Notes under the pieces: model-generated
Databases searched by the model: none
What the model was told of the DNA's origin: nothing
The model's input: only the letters and a program-made list of their open reading frames with translations
Assembly: GCF_030652775.1 (NCBI RefSeq)
Contig: NZ_JAUSPS010000046.1
Span: forward strand, 1 to 64,000
DNA length: 64,000 nt
Direction: 5' to 3'
Source: Acetobacterium sp.
GTDB lineage: Bacteria; Bacillota; Clostridia; Eubacteriales; Eubacteriaceae
Shown here: piece after piece, positions 18,845-28,032 of the stretch
Layout of the letters: every line of letters starts with the position of its first letter
How positions within the stretch are numbered: the first letter of the stretch is position 1
Program-made: the position numbers and the translations under genes

Positions 18845-18873
18845 GTGACAAGTTTTAATTTATTTGATATAGT
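18845..18873 (+). promoter_or_regulatory. probable promoter of the cbi operon
   Basis: GTGACA (18845-18850), a 17-base spacer and TATAGT (18868-18873). The start site would fall near 18880, just upstream of the riboswitch. Confidence 0.5.
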
Positions 18874-18900
18874 ACATTGAAACTTAAATTTAATAATAAT

Positions 18901-19075
18901 ATAACAGGTGTCGGCTGTAATCAATGTATTATAAGCCGGTGAAAAGGGAAGAGGGGTGAAAATCCCCCGCGGTCCCGCCGCTGTAAGAGAAGAGTTCCTC
19001 CAGGAATGCCACCACTTTGTTGGGACGGCAGGAGGTAATGTTGACGCTTGAGCCAGAAGACCTGCCTGTTTGTAT
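18901..19075 (+). promoter_or_regulatory. cobalamin riboswitch 1
   Basis: Contains the class landmarks in order: ACAGGTGTCGG, AAGGGAA, GGTGAAAATCCC, GCGGTCCCGCCGCTGTAA, GAATGCCAC, GACGCTTGAGCC, AGAAGACCTGCC. This is the adenosylcobalamin-type B12 aptamer. An intrinsic terminator follows, so ligand binding probably ends transcription before cbiJ. It is nearly the same sequence as riboswitch 2 at 23003, except for the spacer inside the variable arm. Confidence 0.96.
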
Positions 19076-19128
19076 ATCTCAAACTCTACGAGAGATAGAG
19101 GAGGTTTATTTTTGTACGCATTTTTGCG

Positions 19129-19165
19129 ACCTCATTGTCTTGTTTAGAGATAATGAGGTTTTTTT
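19129..19165 (+). terminator. riboswitch 1 expression-platform terminator
   Basis: ACCTCATTGTCT and AGATAATGAGGT form a 12-bp stem with one mismatch, then seven T residues. It sits between the aptamer and cbiJ and is the likely switchable terminator. Confidence 0.85.
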
Positions 19166-19199
19166 GTGCAAAAATGTAAATGGAGAGTGATGGAGCAAG

Positions 19200-19973
19200 A
19201 TGTCAAAAGTATTAGTAATAGCCGGGACAACCGATGCCAAGACAGTAATTGAGAGACTATTAGAAAAAAATTATGACGCGGCAGTGACGGTCACCACCCG
19301 ATTAGGCGCTGGTATGTTGGATGAGTTCAAAAATCTGGATATTTATCAGGGCAAACTGAACAAGGAGCATATTACCCAGTTAATCAGAACACTTAAACCG
19401 ACCTGTTTAATTGATGCTGCCAATCCCTTTTCGACAGAAATAACCCGCAATGCCATCAATGTCTGCAAATATGAAGCCCTGCCCTATATTCGTTATGAGC
19501 GGGAGCGGGTGAGCTATGAGGATGACCCGGACATTACCATTGTCAAGAACTATGGGGAAGCCTGTGATGTCCTGATGAACTGCGAAGGTAATATTCTGCT
19601 GACCCTGGGAAGCAATAAGATTGAGACGTTTAAAAAAATTCCCGACTATTCACAGCGGGTTTATCTGCGAGTATTGCCGGACTGGAAGGTTTTGAGCAAA
19701 TGCGAAAGCCTGGGATTCAGCCCCAAAAATATTATCGCGATTAAAGGACCGTATAACGAGGCCTTAAACATCGAATTGTTCAAATATTGCCAGGCAGCGG
19801 TACTGGTGACTAAAGAAAGTGGTAATATGGGGGGCGTGGTCGACAAGATCAATGCCGCTAAAAAACTGGGAATGAAGATCATCCTCGTCGATCGGATCGA
19901 AGCGTGCTGCAACAATAAATTCAGTTCGGTGGAAGAACTGTTGAAATGTGTGGATAGAATTGATGCGGGTTGA
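19200..19973 (+). CDS. cbiJ: cobalt-precorrin-6A reductase CbiJ/CobK
   Basis: 257 residues. Reduces a double bond of (cobalt-)precorrin-6A in corrin ring synthesis. Matches the family in its VLVIAGTTDAK N-terminus (usually AGTtdgr), the DAANPFSTEITRNA segment, LLTLGSNKIETF, and the RVLPDW and IAIKGPYNEALN blocks. It is the first gene behind riboswitch 1, before the cobalt transporter genes; other cbi ring genes are not in this window. Start ATG has TGGAGAGTGATGGAGCAAG before it. Confidence 0.9.
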   Translation: MSKVLVIAGTTDAKTVIERLLEKNYDAAVTVTTRLGAGMLDEFKNLDIYQGKLNKEHITQLIRTLKPTCLIDAANPFSTEITRNAINVCKYEALPYIRYERERVSYEDDPDITIVKNYGEACDVLMNCEGNILLTLGSNKIETFKKIPDYSQRVYLRVLPDWKVLSKCESLGFSPKNIIAIKGPYNEALNIELFKYCQAAVLVTKESGNMGGVVDKINAAKKLGMKIILVDRIEACCNNKFSSVEELLKCVDRIDAG

Positions 19974-20015
19974 TTGTATCAGTAATCATGAAATACTGAA
20001 AGGTAAAGTCTTCAA

Positions 20016-20885
20016 ATGGAAAATAGTTTAGGTAAATCAATCAACTTTATTAGAACCAGTGAAAAAGCCGAACATCAAGTGACACACCACCATAAAATCG
20101 GGCATAAACATGGGGAAGGATCAGCCATTGATTTTTATGCCTATGCCTCGAAGCTCCGATGCTGGAATCCTACTTTTAAGGTCGTCTTTTCTTTTTTGAC
20201 GCTGCTACTGTGCATTGGGCTGAATAATCCCTTTGTGTCGATCGCGGTGATTATCGGGATGGCTTATTTAACGGTGCTAAAGGGTGGCCTGTCGCTGGCG
20301 GCATATATTTCCGTACTGATGATCCCGATTACCTTTATTATCATGGGAACCATTGCCATCGGGGTTGATTTTTCTAGCCAGCCGATCGGACAATTCAATC
20401 TTTTTCTAGGCTTTGGCTATCTATTCACCTCAGTGGACAAACTCCAGGAAATGGCGTTTCTGATGTTAAAAGTTTTCGGAGCCATCAGTGCGATGATCAT
20501 GATGACCTTGTCGACACCGTCTTCTGAAATTATTGGGGTACTCCGAAAAGCCCATGTGCCGAAGTTAATTATTGAGCTGATGAACCTGATCTATCGCTAT
20601 ATTTTTATTTTGATGGATGTTTTTAACAACATGAGAAATTCGGCCGATTCGCGGCAGGGGTACTGCGATTTTAAAACGTCCTGCACTACCTTTGGTAGTG
20701 TCGCCAGCAATCTGCTGGTGGTTTCATTAAAAAAGGCCAATGCCTACTATACGGCCATGGAAGCGAGAGGGTATGAAGGCGATCTGATTTTCCTGGAAGA
20801 TGAAAAAAAGATGCCAATGAGGCATCTGGTCATCGGCGCAGCCTTTATTATTTTTCTGATTATACTTGGGATTATGACACATTAG
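20016..20885 (+). CDS. cbiQ: CbiQ, energy-coupling factor transmembrane protein for cobalt
   Basis: 289 residues with about five to six membrane helices and the ECF T-component signature region (AMEARGYEGD, where the A.x.RG motif couples to the ATPase). The start has GAAAGGTAAAG before ATG. Unusual N-terminus: residues about 22-40 are His-rich (HQVTHHHKIGHKHGEG), possibly a metal-binding or sensing arm. Gene order here is Q-O-M-N rather than the common M-N-Q-O. Confidence 0.92.
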   Translation: MENSLGKSINFIRTSEKAEHQVTHHHKIGHKHGEGSAIDFYAYASKLRCWNPTFKVVFSFLTLLLCIGLNNPFVSIAVIIGMAYLTVLKGGLSLAAYISVLMIPITFIIMGTIAIGVDFSSQPIGQFNLFLGFGYLFTSVDKLQEMAFLMLKVFGAISAMIMMTLSTPSSEIIGVLRKAHVPKLIIELMNLIYRYIFILMDVFNNMRNSADSRQGYCDFKTSCTTFGSVASNLLVVSLKKANAYYTAMEARGYEGDLIFLEDEKKMPMRHLVIGAAFIIFLIILGIMTH

Positions 20886-20897
20886 AAGGGATCGATT

Positions 20898-21740
20898 ATG
20901 AGAGAACCAATACTTAAGGTTAACAATCTGCATTACAGCTATGGAAACGGTAATCCGGCACTGGACGGTATCAGTGTGGATATTTATAAAGGAGAAAAAA
21001 TTGCGGTGATCGGATCCAATGGCTCCGGAAAGTCCACTTTTTTCCTCAATGCCAATGGGGTATTAAAGGCTGATCATGGGGAAATCAGCTATCAGGGTAC
21101 CGTTATTAACAAAAAGAATTTACGAGAATTGCGTAAAAATATTGGCATCGTGTTTCAGGAGGCCGATAATCAGATTATTGCGTCTACAGTGATGGCAGAG
21201 GTTGGTTTTGGCCCGATGAATCTAAAATTACCGAAAGAAGAAGTCATCGAACGGGTTGAAGAGGCCTTATCCTATATGAACATCCTGGATTTTAAAGACC
21301 GGCCACCCCATTATTTAAGTGGCGGTGAAAAAAAACGTGTGACCATAGCCGATGTCATTGCTATGAAATCGGAAGTGATTATTTTTGACGAACCGACGGC
21401 AGCTCTGGATCCACTCAATGCTCAGATGCTGGAGGAGGTTTTGGTGAAGCTTGGCGAAGAAGGAAAAACCATGCTGATCTCTACTCATGATGTAGACTTT
21501 GCCTACCGATGGGCAGAACGGGCTATTGTTTTTGATCAAGGAAAGATCATTGCCGATGGGACGCCGCTGGATATTTTTAAAAATACTGGAATTCTGGAAC
21601 AGGCAAATCTGAAGCGGCCAGCGATGCTGGATGTTTATGAGATGCTGGTGGAGAAAAAAATGGTAGCGGATACAAAAGACTATCCCACCAGCCCCCAGGA
21701 TCTGAAGGTCTTACTGGAAAAACAATTTAAGTTCGCATGA
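20898..21740 (+). CDS. cbiO: CbiO, ATPase of the cobalt ECF transporter
   Basis: 280 residues. Walker A GSNGSGKST, Q-loop FQEADNQI, signature LSGGEKKRVTIADVIAM and Walker B VIIFDEPTAALDP are all present. ATG follows AAGGGATCGATT at 12 bases after cbiQ. It drives cobalt uptake with CbiQ, CbiM and CbiN. The ADNQI Q-loop is characteristic of ECF ATPases. Confidence 0.93.
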   Translation: MREPILKVNNLHYSYGNGNPALDGISVDIYKGEKIAVIGSNGSGKSTFFLNANGVLKADHGEISYQGTVINKKNLRELRKNIGIVFQEADNQIIASTVMAEVGFGPMNLKLPKEEVIERVEEALSYMNILDFKDRPPHYLSGGEKKRVTIADVIAMKSEVIIFDEPTAALDPLNAQMLEEVLVKLGEEGKTMLISTHDVDFAYRWAERAIVFDQGKIIADGTPLDIFKNTGILEQANLKRPAMLDVYEMLVEKKMVADTKDYPTSPQDLKVLLEKQFKFA

Positions 21741-21760
21741 ACCATCATTGCTGATGGTTT
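21741..21760 (+). terminator. stem-loop directly after cbiO
   Basis: ACCATCA and TGATGGT form a 7-bp stem with a four-base loop immediately after the cbiO stop, followed by only two T residues. It is more likely an RNA-processing or partial attenuation site between cbiQO and cbiMN than a full terminator. Confidence 0.45.
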
Positions 21761-21877
21761 GGAAGAATAAAAATAATTAATTAAATTATATCGATTAAGA
21801 TGGTTTTGTGAGATTTGAAATGAGCGCTCAAGAGTGTCACGAACCCTTAAGATAAAGATAAAAAAAGAGGAGGAACT

Positions 21878-22642
21878 ATGAACACAAGTTTAAACATCAG
21901 AGAAAAAAGATTCATTGCTGTTGTGGCAGCAATTGCTTTGGTATTCGGGTTTACCCCGGTAGCCAACGCTATGCACATTATGGAAGGTTATCTTCCAGTC
22001 GGTTTTTGTATTGCCTGGGGTGTCATCTGTATTCCGTTTTTGATTGCGGGTTACATGTCAATGAAAAAAACGCTTAAAGAAAATCCTAAAACCATCACGT
22101 TATTGGCAATGGCGGGAGCCTATGTTTTCGTGTTATCATCTTTAAAAATACCATCGGTCACGGGCAGTTGCTCTCATATGACCGGAACAGGATTGGGAGC
22201 AATTCTTTTCGGACCAGCTCCGATTAGTATTTTAGGACTGATTGTATTGGTTTTTCAATCAACCCTGCTTGCTCACGGTGGTGTGACAACCTTGGGAGCG
22301 AATACATTCTCGATGGCTGTTGCCGGTCCATTTGCTGCTTATGGTATTTATAAATTAGGCTTAAAATTAAAAATTAACAAACATGTGGTTGTATTTCTGG
22401 CGGCAGCTCTGGGAGATTTTTTCACCTACCTTATAACCAGTTTTCAGCTGGCACTTGCTTATCCGTCGGAAGCAGGTGGTGTTGCAGCATCTTCAATCAA
22501 ATTTCTGGCCGTATTTGCACCAACTCAAATTCCGCTGGCAATTATTGAAGGGATTCTGACGGTTGTAATTATTATTGGTCTGGAAACATATGCTCAACCT
22601 GAATTAAATGATCTTGGATACCTGACTGGAGGCGTAAGATAA
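21878..22642 (+). CDS. cbiM: CbiM, substrate-binding membrane protein of the cobalt transporter
   Basis: 254 residues with a signal-like helix ending at VANA-MHIMEGYLP. Cleavage before this Met-His would expose the N-terminal Met-His ligands that bind Co(II) in the family. About six to seven helices follow, with SCSHMTGTGLGA and LLAHGGVTTLGANTFSM, the conserved CbiM blocks. A strong ribosome site (AGAGGAGGAACT) precedes it. It overlaps cbiN by one base. Confidence 0.95.
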   Translation: MNTSLNIREKRFIAVVAAIALVFGFTPVANAMHIMEGYLPVGFCIAWGVICIPFLIAGYMSMKKTLKENPKTITLLAMAGAYVFVLSSLKIPSVTGSCSHMTGTGLGAILFGPAPISILGLIVLVFQSTLLAHGGVTTLGANTFSMAVAGPFAAYGIYKLGLKLKINKHVVVFLAAALGDFFTYLITSFQLALAYPSEAGGVAASSIKFLAVFAPTQIPLAIIEGILTVVIIIGLETYAQPELNDLGYLTGGVR

Positions 22643-22965
22643 TGACAAAGACAAAAAAAACAGTGATTGGGTTATTGATTCTGGTAGGTTTAATGATTCT
22701 TGTTCCCTTATTTGCTTTAAGAGGTGCTGAATTTGGTGGTGCCGATAATGCCGGAAGTGTTGTTGTTTCTGAAATTCAAGGTGGCGAATATGAGCCTTGG
22801 TTTACACCAATTATGGAAACCGCACTGGGGGGAGAATTGCCTGGGGAATTGGAAAGTTTATTCTTCTGTATTCAGACTGGTATTGGGGTAGGAATTATTG
22901 CCTTTATTATGGGTCGATTTGTGGAACGAAAGAAAAAAGAAGACGGACTGAGTAAAGCCAACTAG
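22642..22965 (+). CDS. cbiN: CbiN, accessory subunit of the cobalt transporter
   Basis: 107 residues with one N-terminal and one C-terminal helix flanking an extracytoplasmic loop. Landmarks EFGGADNAG and YEPWF(T/S)P are typical of CbiN. Start overlaps cbiM stop (TAATG). No terminator was found between this stop and riboswitch 2, so some transcripts may run on. Confidence 0.92.
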   Translation: MTKTKKTVIGLLILVGLMILVPLFALRGAEFGGADNAGSVVVSEIQGGEYEPWFTPIMETALGGELPGELESLFFCIQTGIGVGIIAFIMGRFVERKKKEDGLSKAN

Positions 22966-23002
22966 TTTCAGTATTCAGATTGACTCAATTTAATATTCAA
23001 AA

Positions 23003-23175
23003 GAACAGGTGTCGGCTGTAATCACGTATTATGAGCCGATTAAAAGGGAAGATGGGTGAAAATCCCACGCGGTCCCGCCGCTGTAAGAGAAGAGTTCCTC
23101 CAGGAATGCCACTGTAGTAATATGGGAAGGTAGGAGGTAATGTTGACGCTTGAGCCAGAAGACCTGCCTGTTTAT
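23003..23175 (+). promoter_or_regulatory. cobalamin riboswitch 2
   Basis: Same landmarks as riboswitch 1 (ACAGGTGTCGG, GGTGAAAATCCC, GCGGTCCCGCCGCTGTAA, GAATGCCACTG, GACGCTTGAGCC, AGAAGACCTGCC). It controls the long run of corrinoid genes from 23301. I see no obvious promoter between cbiN and this element. Confidence 0.96.
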
Positions 23176-23226
23176 GCAAAACTCTGCGAGAGACAGAAAA
23201 AGGTTTTATTTGTGTGCCGTTTTACG

Positions 23227-23264
23227 GGCTCATTGTCTTATTTAGAGACAATGAGCCTTTTTTT
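23227..23264 (+). terminator. riboswitch 2 expression-platform terminator
   Basis: GGCTCATTGTCT and AGACAATGAGCC form a perfect 12-bp stem, followed by seven T residues, between the aptamer and the first btuF-like gene. Confidence 0.87.
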
Positions 23265-23300
23265 ATCTAACTGATTAGAAAAAATTTTAGGAGATTAATA

Positions 23301-24434
23301 ATGAGAAAGTTAAGACGTGTGTTGGCGTTGTGTGTCGTGATGATTGCGGGTTTATTCTGCCTGGCAGGATGCAGCAGTTTGTCGGAGAATGTGGATGGAA
23401 AGCTAGAATTTGATTCAGCAATGGAACTAAAATATGCACAGAATTTTTCAGTGGATTTTTATAAGGGTGGCTATAAAATCATTACCTTAAAAGACGGATC
23501 ACGTTATCTGGCGGTTCCTGAAGGAAAGAGTGTACCAGAAAATCTTGATGCAGATCTGGTGGTGCTGCAATTGCCGTTAACCAATGTCTGTCTGGGATCA
23601 ACAACCGCGGCATCGTTGATGACGGGTATTGATGCATTAGATGCCGCCACATTAACGACACAAAAAAGAGATAGTTGGTATATCGAAGCGGTCGGTGCAG
23701 CTATGGATTCGGGACAGATTACATATATCGGGAATTATGATACACCCGATTACGAAATACTGGCATCAAAACAACCGCAATTGCTGATCTATTCAGGGAT
23801 GTTGGATACGCACCCCGAAGTGTCGGATAAATTCAAGGAGCTGGGTCTTAACTATATGGTGGATCGTTCATCAGATGAACAACATCCTCTAGCTCGGATT
23901 GAGTGGGTAAAACTTTTTGGGATTCTGTTTGATAAAGAAGATGAAGCTCAAACTTTGTTTGAAGAACAGGAAAAAGTTGTTGACTCAATTAACGCTAAGT
24001 CAACCGGAAAAACCGTGCTGGCGTTCTATCGCGTATCAAATGGAAGTTGTTATGTCAGAAATGCCGGAGATTATTTCGCAAAAATGATTGATTTGGCGGG
24101 TGGAAGCTATTGTCCAGGGGATCTGAAAGTGGATGAAGGTGGAACGACAAAAATGGATTCTGAAACTTTTTATCAGACGGCTGCTGATGCTGATTACATT
24201 ATTTATATTGATTTCAGTTCAACAGAACAATTGACAAAGCTGGATGAGCTGGTTGCCAAAGATCCGCTTTTTGCCGATCTGAAAGCGGTAAAAAACAAAA
24301 CGGTCTGGAGTACCCGGCAGGACTTCTGGCAGGTAACAGCGACACTGGGTAATATGATTTCGGATATTAATACGGCGATTACGGTAACCGATAATTCCAA
24401 AGATGATTTAACCTATCTCTATCGATTACAGTAG
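23301..24434 (+). CDS. corrinoid/iron-type ABC substrate-binding lipoprotein (BtuF-like), cassette 1
   Basis: 377 residues with a lipoprotein signal ending LFCLAGC. The body has the class III (BtuF/FecB) fold landmarks: YIGNYDTPDYEILASKQPQLLIYSG and an Ala-rich hinge helix. Its position directly behind a cobalamin riboswitch supports corrinoid binding; the sequence alone fits iron-siderophore too. Similar to the second copy at 26926-28032 (both have LDYS/LKYA..FSV(E/D) and a NYD/NKAPDYE segment), so the cassette was duplicated. Confidence 0.85.
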   Translation: MRKLRRVLALCVVMIAGLFCLAGCSSLSENVDGKLEFDSAMELKYAQNFSVDFYKGGYKIITLKDGSRYLAVPEGKSVPENLDADLVVLQLPLTNVCLGSTTAASLMTGIDALDAATLTTQKRDSWYIEAVGAAMDSGQITYIGNYDTPDYEILASKQPQLLIYSGMLDTHPEVSDKFKELGLNYMVDRSSDEQHPLARIEWVKLFGILFDKEDEAQTLFEEQEKVVDSINAKSTGKTVLAFYRVSNGSCYVRNAGDYFAKMIDLAGGSYCPGDLKVDEGGTTKMDSETFYQTAADADYIIYIDFSSTEQLTKLDELVAKDPLFADLKAVKNKTVWSTRQDFWQVTATLGNMISDINTAITVTDNSKDDLTYLYRLQ

Positions 24435-24447
24435 GTCAGTTTCAAAA

Positions 24448-25470
24448 ATGAAAATAAGTAGAGTTGGCAAAATAGCGCATTATCAAATTGTGTTTATGCT
24501 GTTGATGCTGGCATTAATTGGAGCTTTAATCTTTAGTATCAATTCTGGTAGTGTCGATATGCCAGTCAAAGATATTTTTAAGATCATTGTATTCGGAGCA
24601 CAGGAAGGCTCAGTTGAAAGTAATGTTATCTGGAAAATAAGACTGCCGCGATTAATCGCGGCAGCCATACTGGGCGGAGCATTATCAGTAGCTGGTTTTT
24701 TACTTCAGACATTTTTTAGAAATCCGATTGCCGGTCCCTATGTATTGGGAATTTCTTCAGGGTCGAAAATGTTTGTTGGCTTCACGATGATTGTTTTGAT
24801 GCGGTATGTCAACGCCTTGCCATCAGGGATTATCGTGCTCGCAGCATTTGCCGGCTCGTTGGTGTCGATGGGATTTGTGTTACTGGCAGCTAGAAAAGTT
24901 TCAAACATGTCGATGCTGTTACTGGTCGGTGTGATGATTGGGTATATTTGTTCAGCATTGACTGATTTCTTTGTGAATTTTGCGCAGGAACGGGAGATTG
25001 CAAATCTGACGAACTGGTCGATGGGTAGTTTTTCAGGAATTGGATGGTCAGATATCGGGGTGATGGCAATCATTGTCTTTATTTCGCTACTTGTTGTCAT
25101 GATGTTATCTAAACCAATTGGGGCCTATCAATTAGGAGAAGGATATGCACAAAGTATGGGCATCAATATCAAGTGGTTTCGGATTCTTCTGGTTTTGTTT
25201 TCAAGTCTGCTCTCAGCCACTGTGACTGCATTTGCCGGTCCCATCGCTTTTGTGGGAATTGCGGTGCCACAGATCGCAAAAATTCTTATGAATACTTCAA
25301 AACCCATTATTATCATTCCAACGACTTTTTTAGCCGGATCGGTATTCTGTGTTTTCTGTGATATCCTTGCCCGAACACTGTTTGCCCCAACTGAATTGTC
25401 GATCGGGACCGTAACAGCATTCTTTGGTGCCCCATTTGTGATCTGGTTGTTGTTAAAACAGAAAAAATAG
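24448..25470 (+). CDS. corrinoid ABC permease (BtuC/FecCD family), cassette 1
   Basis: 340 residues with about nine to ten membrane helices. Landmarks include IRLPRLIAAAILGGALSVAGFLLQTFFRNP near the N-terminus and FAGPIAFVGIAVPQIAKIL near the C-terminus, both conserved in BtuC/FhuB/FecCD. Start ATG has no strong ribosome site, so coupling to the upstream gene is likely. A 142-base gap follows to the ATPase. Confidence 0.88.
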   Translation: MKISRVGKIAHYQIVFMLLMLALIGALIFSINSGSVDMPVKDIFKIIVFGAQEGSVESNVIWKIRLPRLIAAAILGGALSVAGFLLQTFFRNPIAGPYVLGISSGSKMFVGFTMIVLMRYVNALPSGIIVLAAFAGSLVSMGFVLLAARKVSNMSMLLLVGVMIGYICSALTDFFVNFAQEREIANLTNWSMGSFSGIGWSDIGVMAIIVFISLLVVMMLSKPIGAYQLGEGYAQSMGINIKWFRILLVLFSSLLSATVTAFAGPIAFVGIAVPQIAKILMNTSKPIIIIPTTFLAGSVFCVFCDILARTLFAPTELSIGTVTAFFGAPFVIWLLLKQKK

Positions 25471-25612
25471 AGAATAAATTTAGCGACAGCCAGAATTTTG
25501 TTTATTTAGAAAAAAGTACATTAAGAAACCTAAATAAATGAAGGGAATCGTATTGATTGAATGATCATTTATCAAAAGGAGGAGGGACTGAAATAATCAG
25601 TTCTGAATAGCG

Positions 25613-26830
25613 ATGTATTTTAAAACAGATAATTTATCGGTCGGCTACGGTGGTAAGGCATTAATAAAGAACATTAATATTGGGGTCGAAAAAGGCAAAA
25701 TCTTATGTTTGCTAGGTCCCAATGGCTCTGGCAAGTCGACCATTCTGAGAAGCATCTCCAAACATTTAAAAAAAATAGCCGGGACAGTTTTTATCGCCAA
25801 AGAGGATATGAACAGCTTAAATAGCGTAGAGGTAGCAAAACGCTTATCAGTGGTGTTAACCGAAAAAGTGGCACCGGAACTGATGACCTGTGAAGAAGTG
25901 GTGGCAACCGGCCGTTATCCCTATACCAATCATTTTGGAAAGCTGACTGACGATGATCACCGGATTATTGAAGAATCGATGGAGGCAGTCAGTGTTCTGG
26001 ATCTGATGGATCAGGAGTTTACCCATTTAAGTGACGGTCAAAAACAACGGGTTTTGTTAGCACGAGCCATTTGTCAACAACCGGAAATCATTATCCTGGA
26101 TGAACCAACTTCCTATCTTGATATCCGTCATAAAATTGAATTGTTGGGGATTCTCAGAAGTATGGCCGTAAAGCAAAATGTAACCGTCATTCTGTCTCTT
26201 CATGAAGTCGATCTGGCTGCTAAATTGGCCGACACCATTATTCTGGTAAAGGATAATACAATATTCGGGTCGGGTTGTCCGGAAGATGTATTAAATGATG
26301 GTGTCATTAAAACACTCTATGGTATTGAAGCCGGAAGCTTTAATATGTTGATGGGAAGTGTGGAATTGCCGAGAACCTGCATGTCGGACTCCCGGGTGTT
26401 TGTTTTCGGCGGGGATGGCTATGGGACACGATGCTACCGGGCGCTGCATAAAAGCGGTATTTCATTTTGTACTGGGGTTTTGTACCACAATGACGTGGAC
26501 TATCAGGTGGCGATGAGTCTTGCCAGACAGACGATTTTTGAAAAGAGCTTCCGCCCAATCAGTGATGTGATTTATGAACAGGCCTGCAAAGCGATGCTGA
26601 AATGTGAGGTTATCATCGATACCGGATTTGATCTGGATGGCGAGACCAATCGGAACCGGCAGCTTTTAGAACTGGCTTATAACACCAATAAATCCATTTT
26701 GAGCTTGCGTAAGCAAACGCTGAAAAGCAAAGCGGAGGTTCAACAATTTGAAACGATTGGAGCTATGATCAATAGCGAAAAATTAAAGCTTGATTCGGAT
26801 GAAATGAGCAGCATCAGCTTGTGTAGTTAA
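25613..26830 (+). CDS. corrinoid ABC ATPase (BtuD-like) with extra C-terminal domain, cassette 1
   Basis: 405 residues. Walker A GPNGSGKST, signature LSDGQKQRVLLARA and Walker B IIILDEPTSYLD are in the first 250 residues. An additional domain of roughly 150 residues follows, with VFVFGGDGYGTRCYRALHK and a CEVIIDTGFDLDGETNR segment. It is not part of standard BtuD and is shared with the second cassette (29099-30325). A GGAGGAGGG ribosome-type sequence lies about 26 bases upstream, rather far, and a TAG stop is in frame just before the ATG. Confidence 0.85.
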   Translation: MYFKTDNLSVGYGGKALIKNINIGVEKGKILCLLGPNGSGKSTILRSISKHLKKIAGTVFIAKEDMNSLNSVEVAKRLSVVLTEKVAPELMTCEEVVATGRYPYTNHFGKLTDDDHRIIEESMEAVSVLDLMDQEFTHLSDGQKQRVLLARAICQQPEIIILDEPTSYLDIRHKIELLGILRSMAVKQNVTVILSLHEVDLAAKLADTIILVKDNTIFGSGCPEDVLNDGVIKTLYGIEAGSFNMLMGSVELPRTCMSDSRVFVFGGDGYGTRCYRALHKSGISFCTGVLYHNDVDYQVAMSLARQTIFEKSFRPISDVIYEQACKAMLKCEVIIDTGFDLDGETNRNRQLLELAYNTNKSILSLRKQTLKSKAEVQQFETIGAMINSEKLKLDSDEMSSISLCS

Positions 26831-26925
26831 GGAAATAAAAAAATGGCAAGTGCGAAACTGAACGAGAAGCGTGCAGCACTTTCGCAATAACCTGAAATAA
26901 AAACTAAAAAGGAGTGACATTAAAC

Positions 26926-28032
26926 GTGAAAACAAATTTATTGAAGAAACTTGGTGTTGGAATGTTGGCATTAATGCTGACAGTTTTGGTGATGGGCTGT
27001 GCAAATAATGGCAAAACAACCAGTGAGGGTGGTAATGACATGTTGAAACTGGATTATTCCACTGCCTTTAGTGTTGAATATCTGGATAATCAGGTCAAAA
27101 AATTAACCGATGCCGATGGTCGCATTATTATGATGGTTCCTGAAGGAAAAAAAGTTCCCGATGAATACCAGGATGCTGACGTGATTATTGAGGGCAAGCT
27201 GGATCGTGTGATGCTGGCTTCGGCGACTCAAGGCTGTATGATGCGGGCACTGGATGCCGTTGACTTTATTAAAGCCGTGACCACCAAACAGGAATCATGG
27301 ACGATTGCTGAAATTGCTGATGCCATGAAGGCCGGAACAATCACTTTTGTTGGTGACAATAAAGCACCAGACTATGAAATGATCAAGTCACTTGATCCCG
27401 AGCTGGTATTAGTATATTCGGGTGATTACGGTCTCCAGGATATGATGGCAAAATTTGATGAACTGGGAATTAACTATGCCGTGTGCAACGAGTATACCGA
27501 AGAAGATCCCCGCGGTCGGATGGAATGGATTAAATTCTATGCCGCCTTCTTTGACAAAGAGGATAAGGCAGTTACCTTTTTTAATCAGGCGGTGAAGAAC
27601 ATTGAGACAACCGTTAAAGATGCAAAGAAAACTGAAAAACCCAAGGTGGCTTGGGCGATGGTATCCAGTGGCAAGGTTTATATTGCCGAGAATGATTCCT
27701 ATGTGGGAAAAATGATCGAAATGAGCGGCGGCGACTACGTGTTTAAGGATATGGCGGCTGGAAGCGGCGGCATTACCCTGGAAGAATTTTATGCGACCGC
27801 CAAGGATGCGGACATTCTAATTTACTCATCGCTAGAACAGTACTCACCAACACTGGACTCGGTGGTCTCCCAATCGCCAATTCTGGCGAACTTAAAGGCC
27901 GTTCAGGATGGTCAGGTCTGGTGTCTGGGAAAAGATTTTTATCAGTCCATTGATAAAACCGATGAAGTAATCAGCGACCTGTTCGCGATCTTCCATGGCG
28001 ATGGAATAACTACACATTTTAAAAAATACTGA
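26926..28032 (+). CDS. corrinoid ABC substrate-binding lipoprotein (BtuF-like), cassette 2
   Basis: 368 residues. GTG at 26926 gives the lipoprotein signal MKTNLLKKLGVGM...VMGC; an upstream GTG at 26914 overlaps the AAAAAGGAG ribosome site, so it is rejected. The body shows APDYEMIKSLDPELVLVYSG and the class III binding-protein layout. Related to cassette 1. It overlaps the permease by one base (TGATG). Confidence 0.85.
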   Translation: MKTNLLKKLGVGMLALMLTVLVMGCANNGKTTSEGGNDMLKLDYSTAFSVEYLDNQVKKLTDADGRIIMMVPEGKKVPDEYQDADVIIEGKLDRVMLASATQGCMMRALDAVDFIKAVTTKQESWTIAEIADAMKAGTITFVGDNKAPDYEMIKSLDPELVLVYSGDYGLQDMMAKFDELGINYAVCNEYTEEDPRGRMEWIKFYAAFFDKEDKAVTFFNQAVKNIETTVKDAKKTEKPKVAWAMVSSGKVYIAENDSYVGKMIEMSGGDYVFKDMAAGSGGITLEEFYATAKDADILIYSSLEQYSPTLDSVVSQSPILANLKAVQDGQVWCLGKDFYQSIDKTDEVISDLFAIFHGDGITTHFKKY

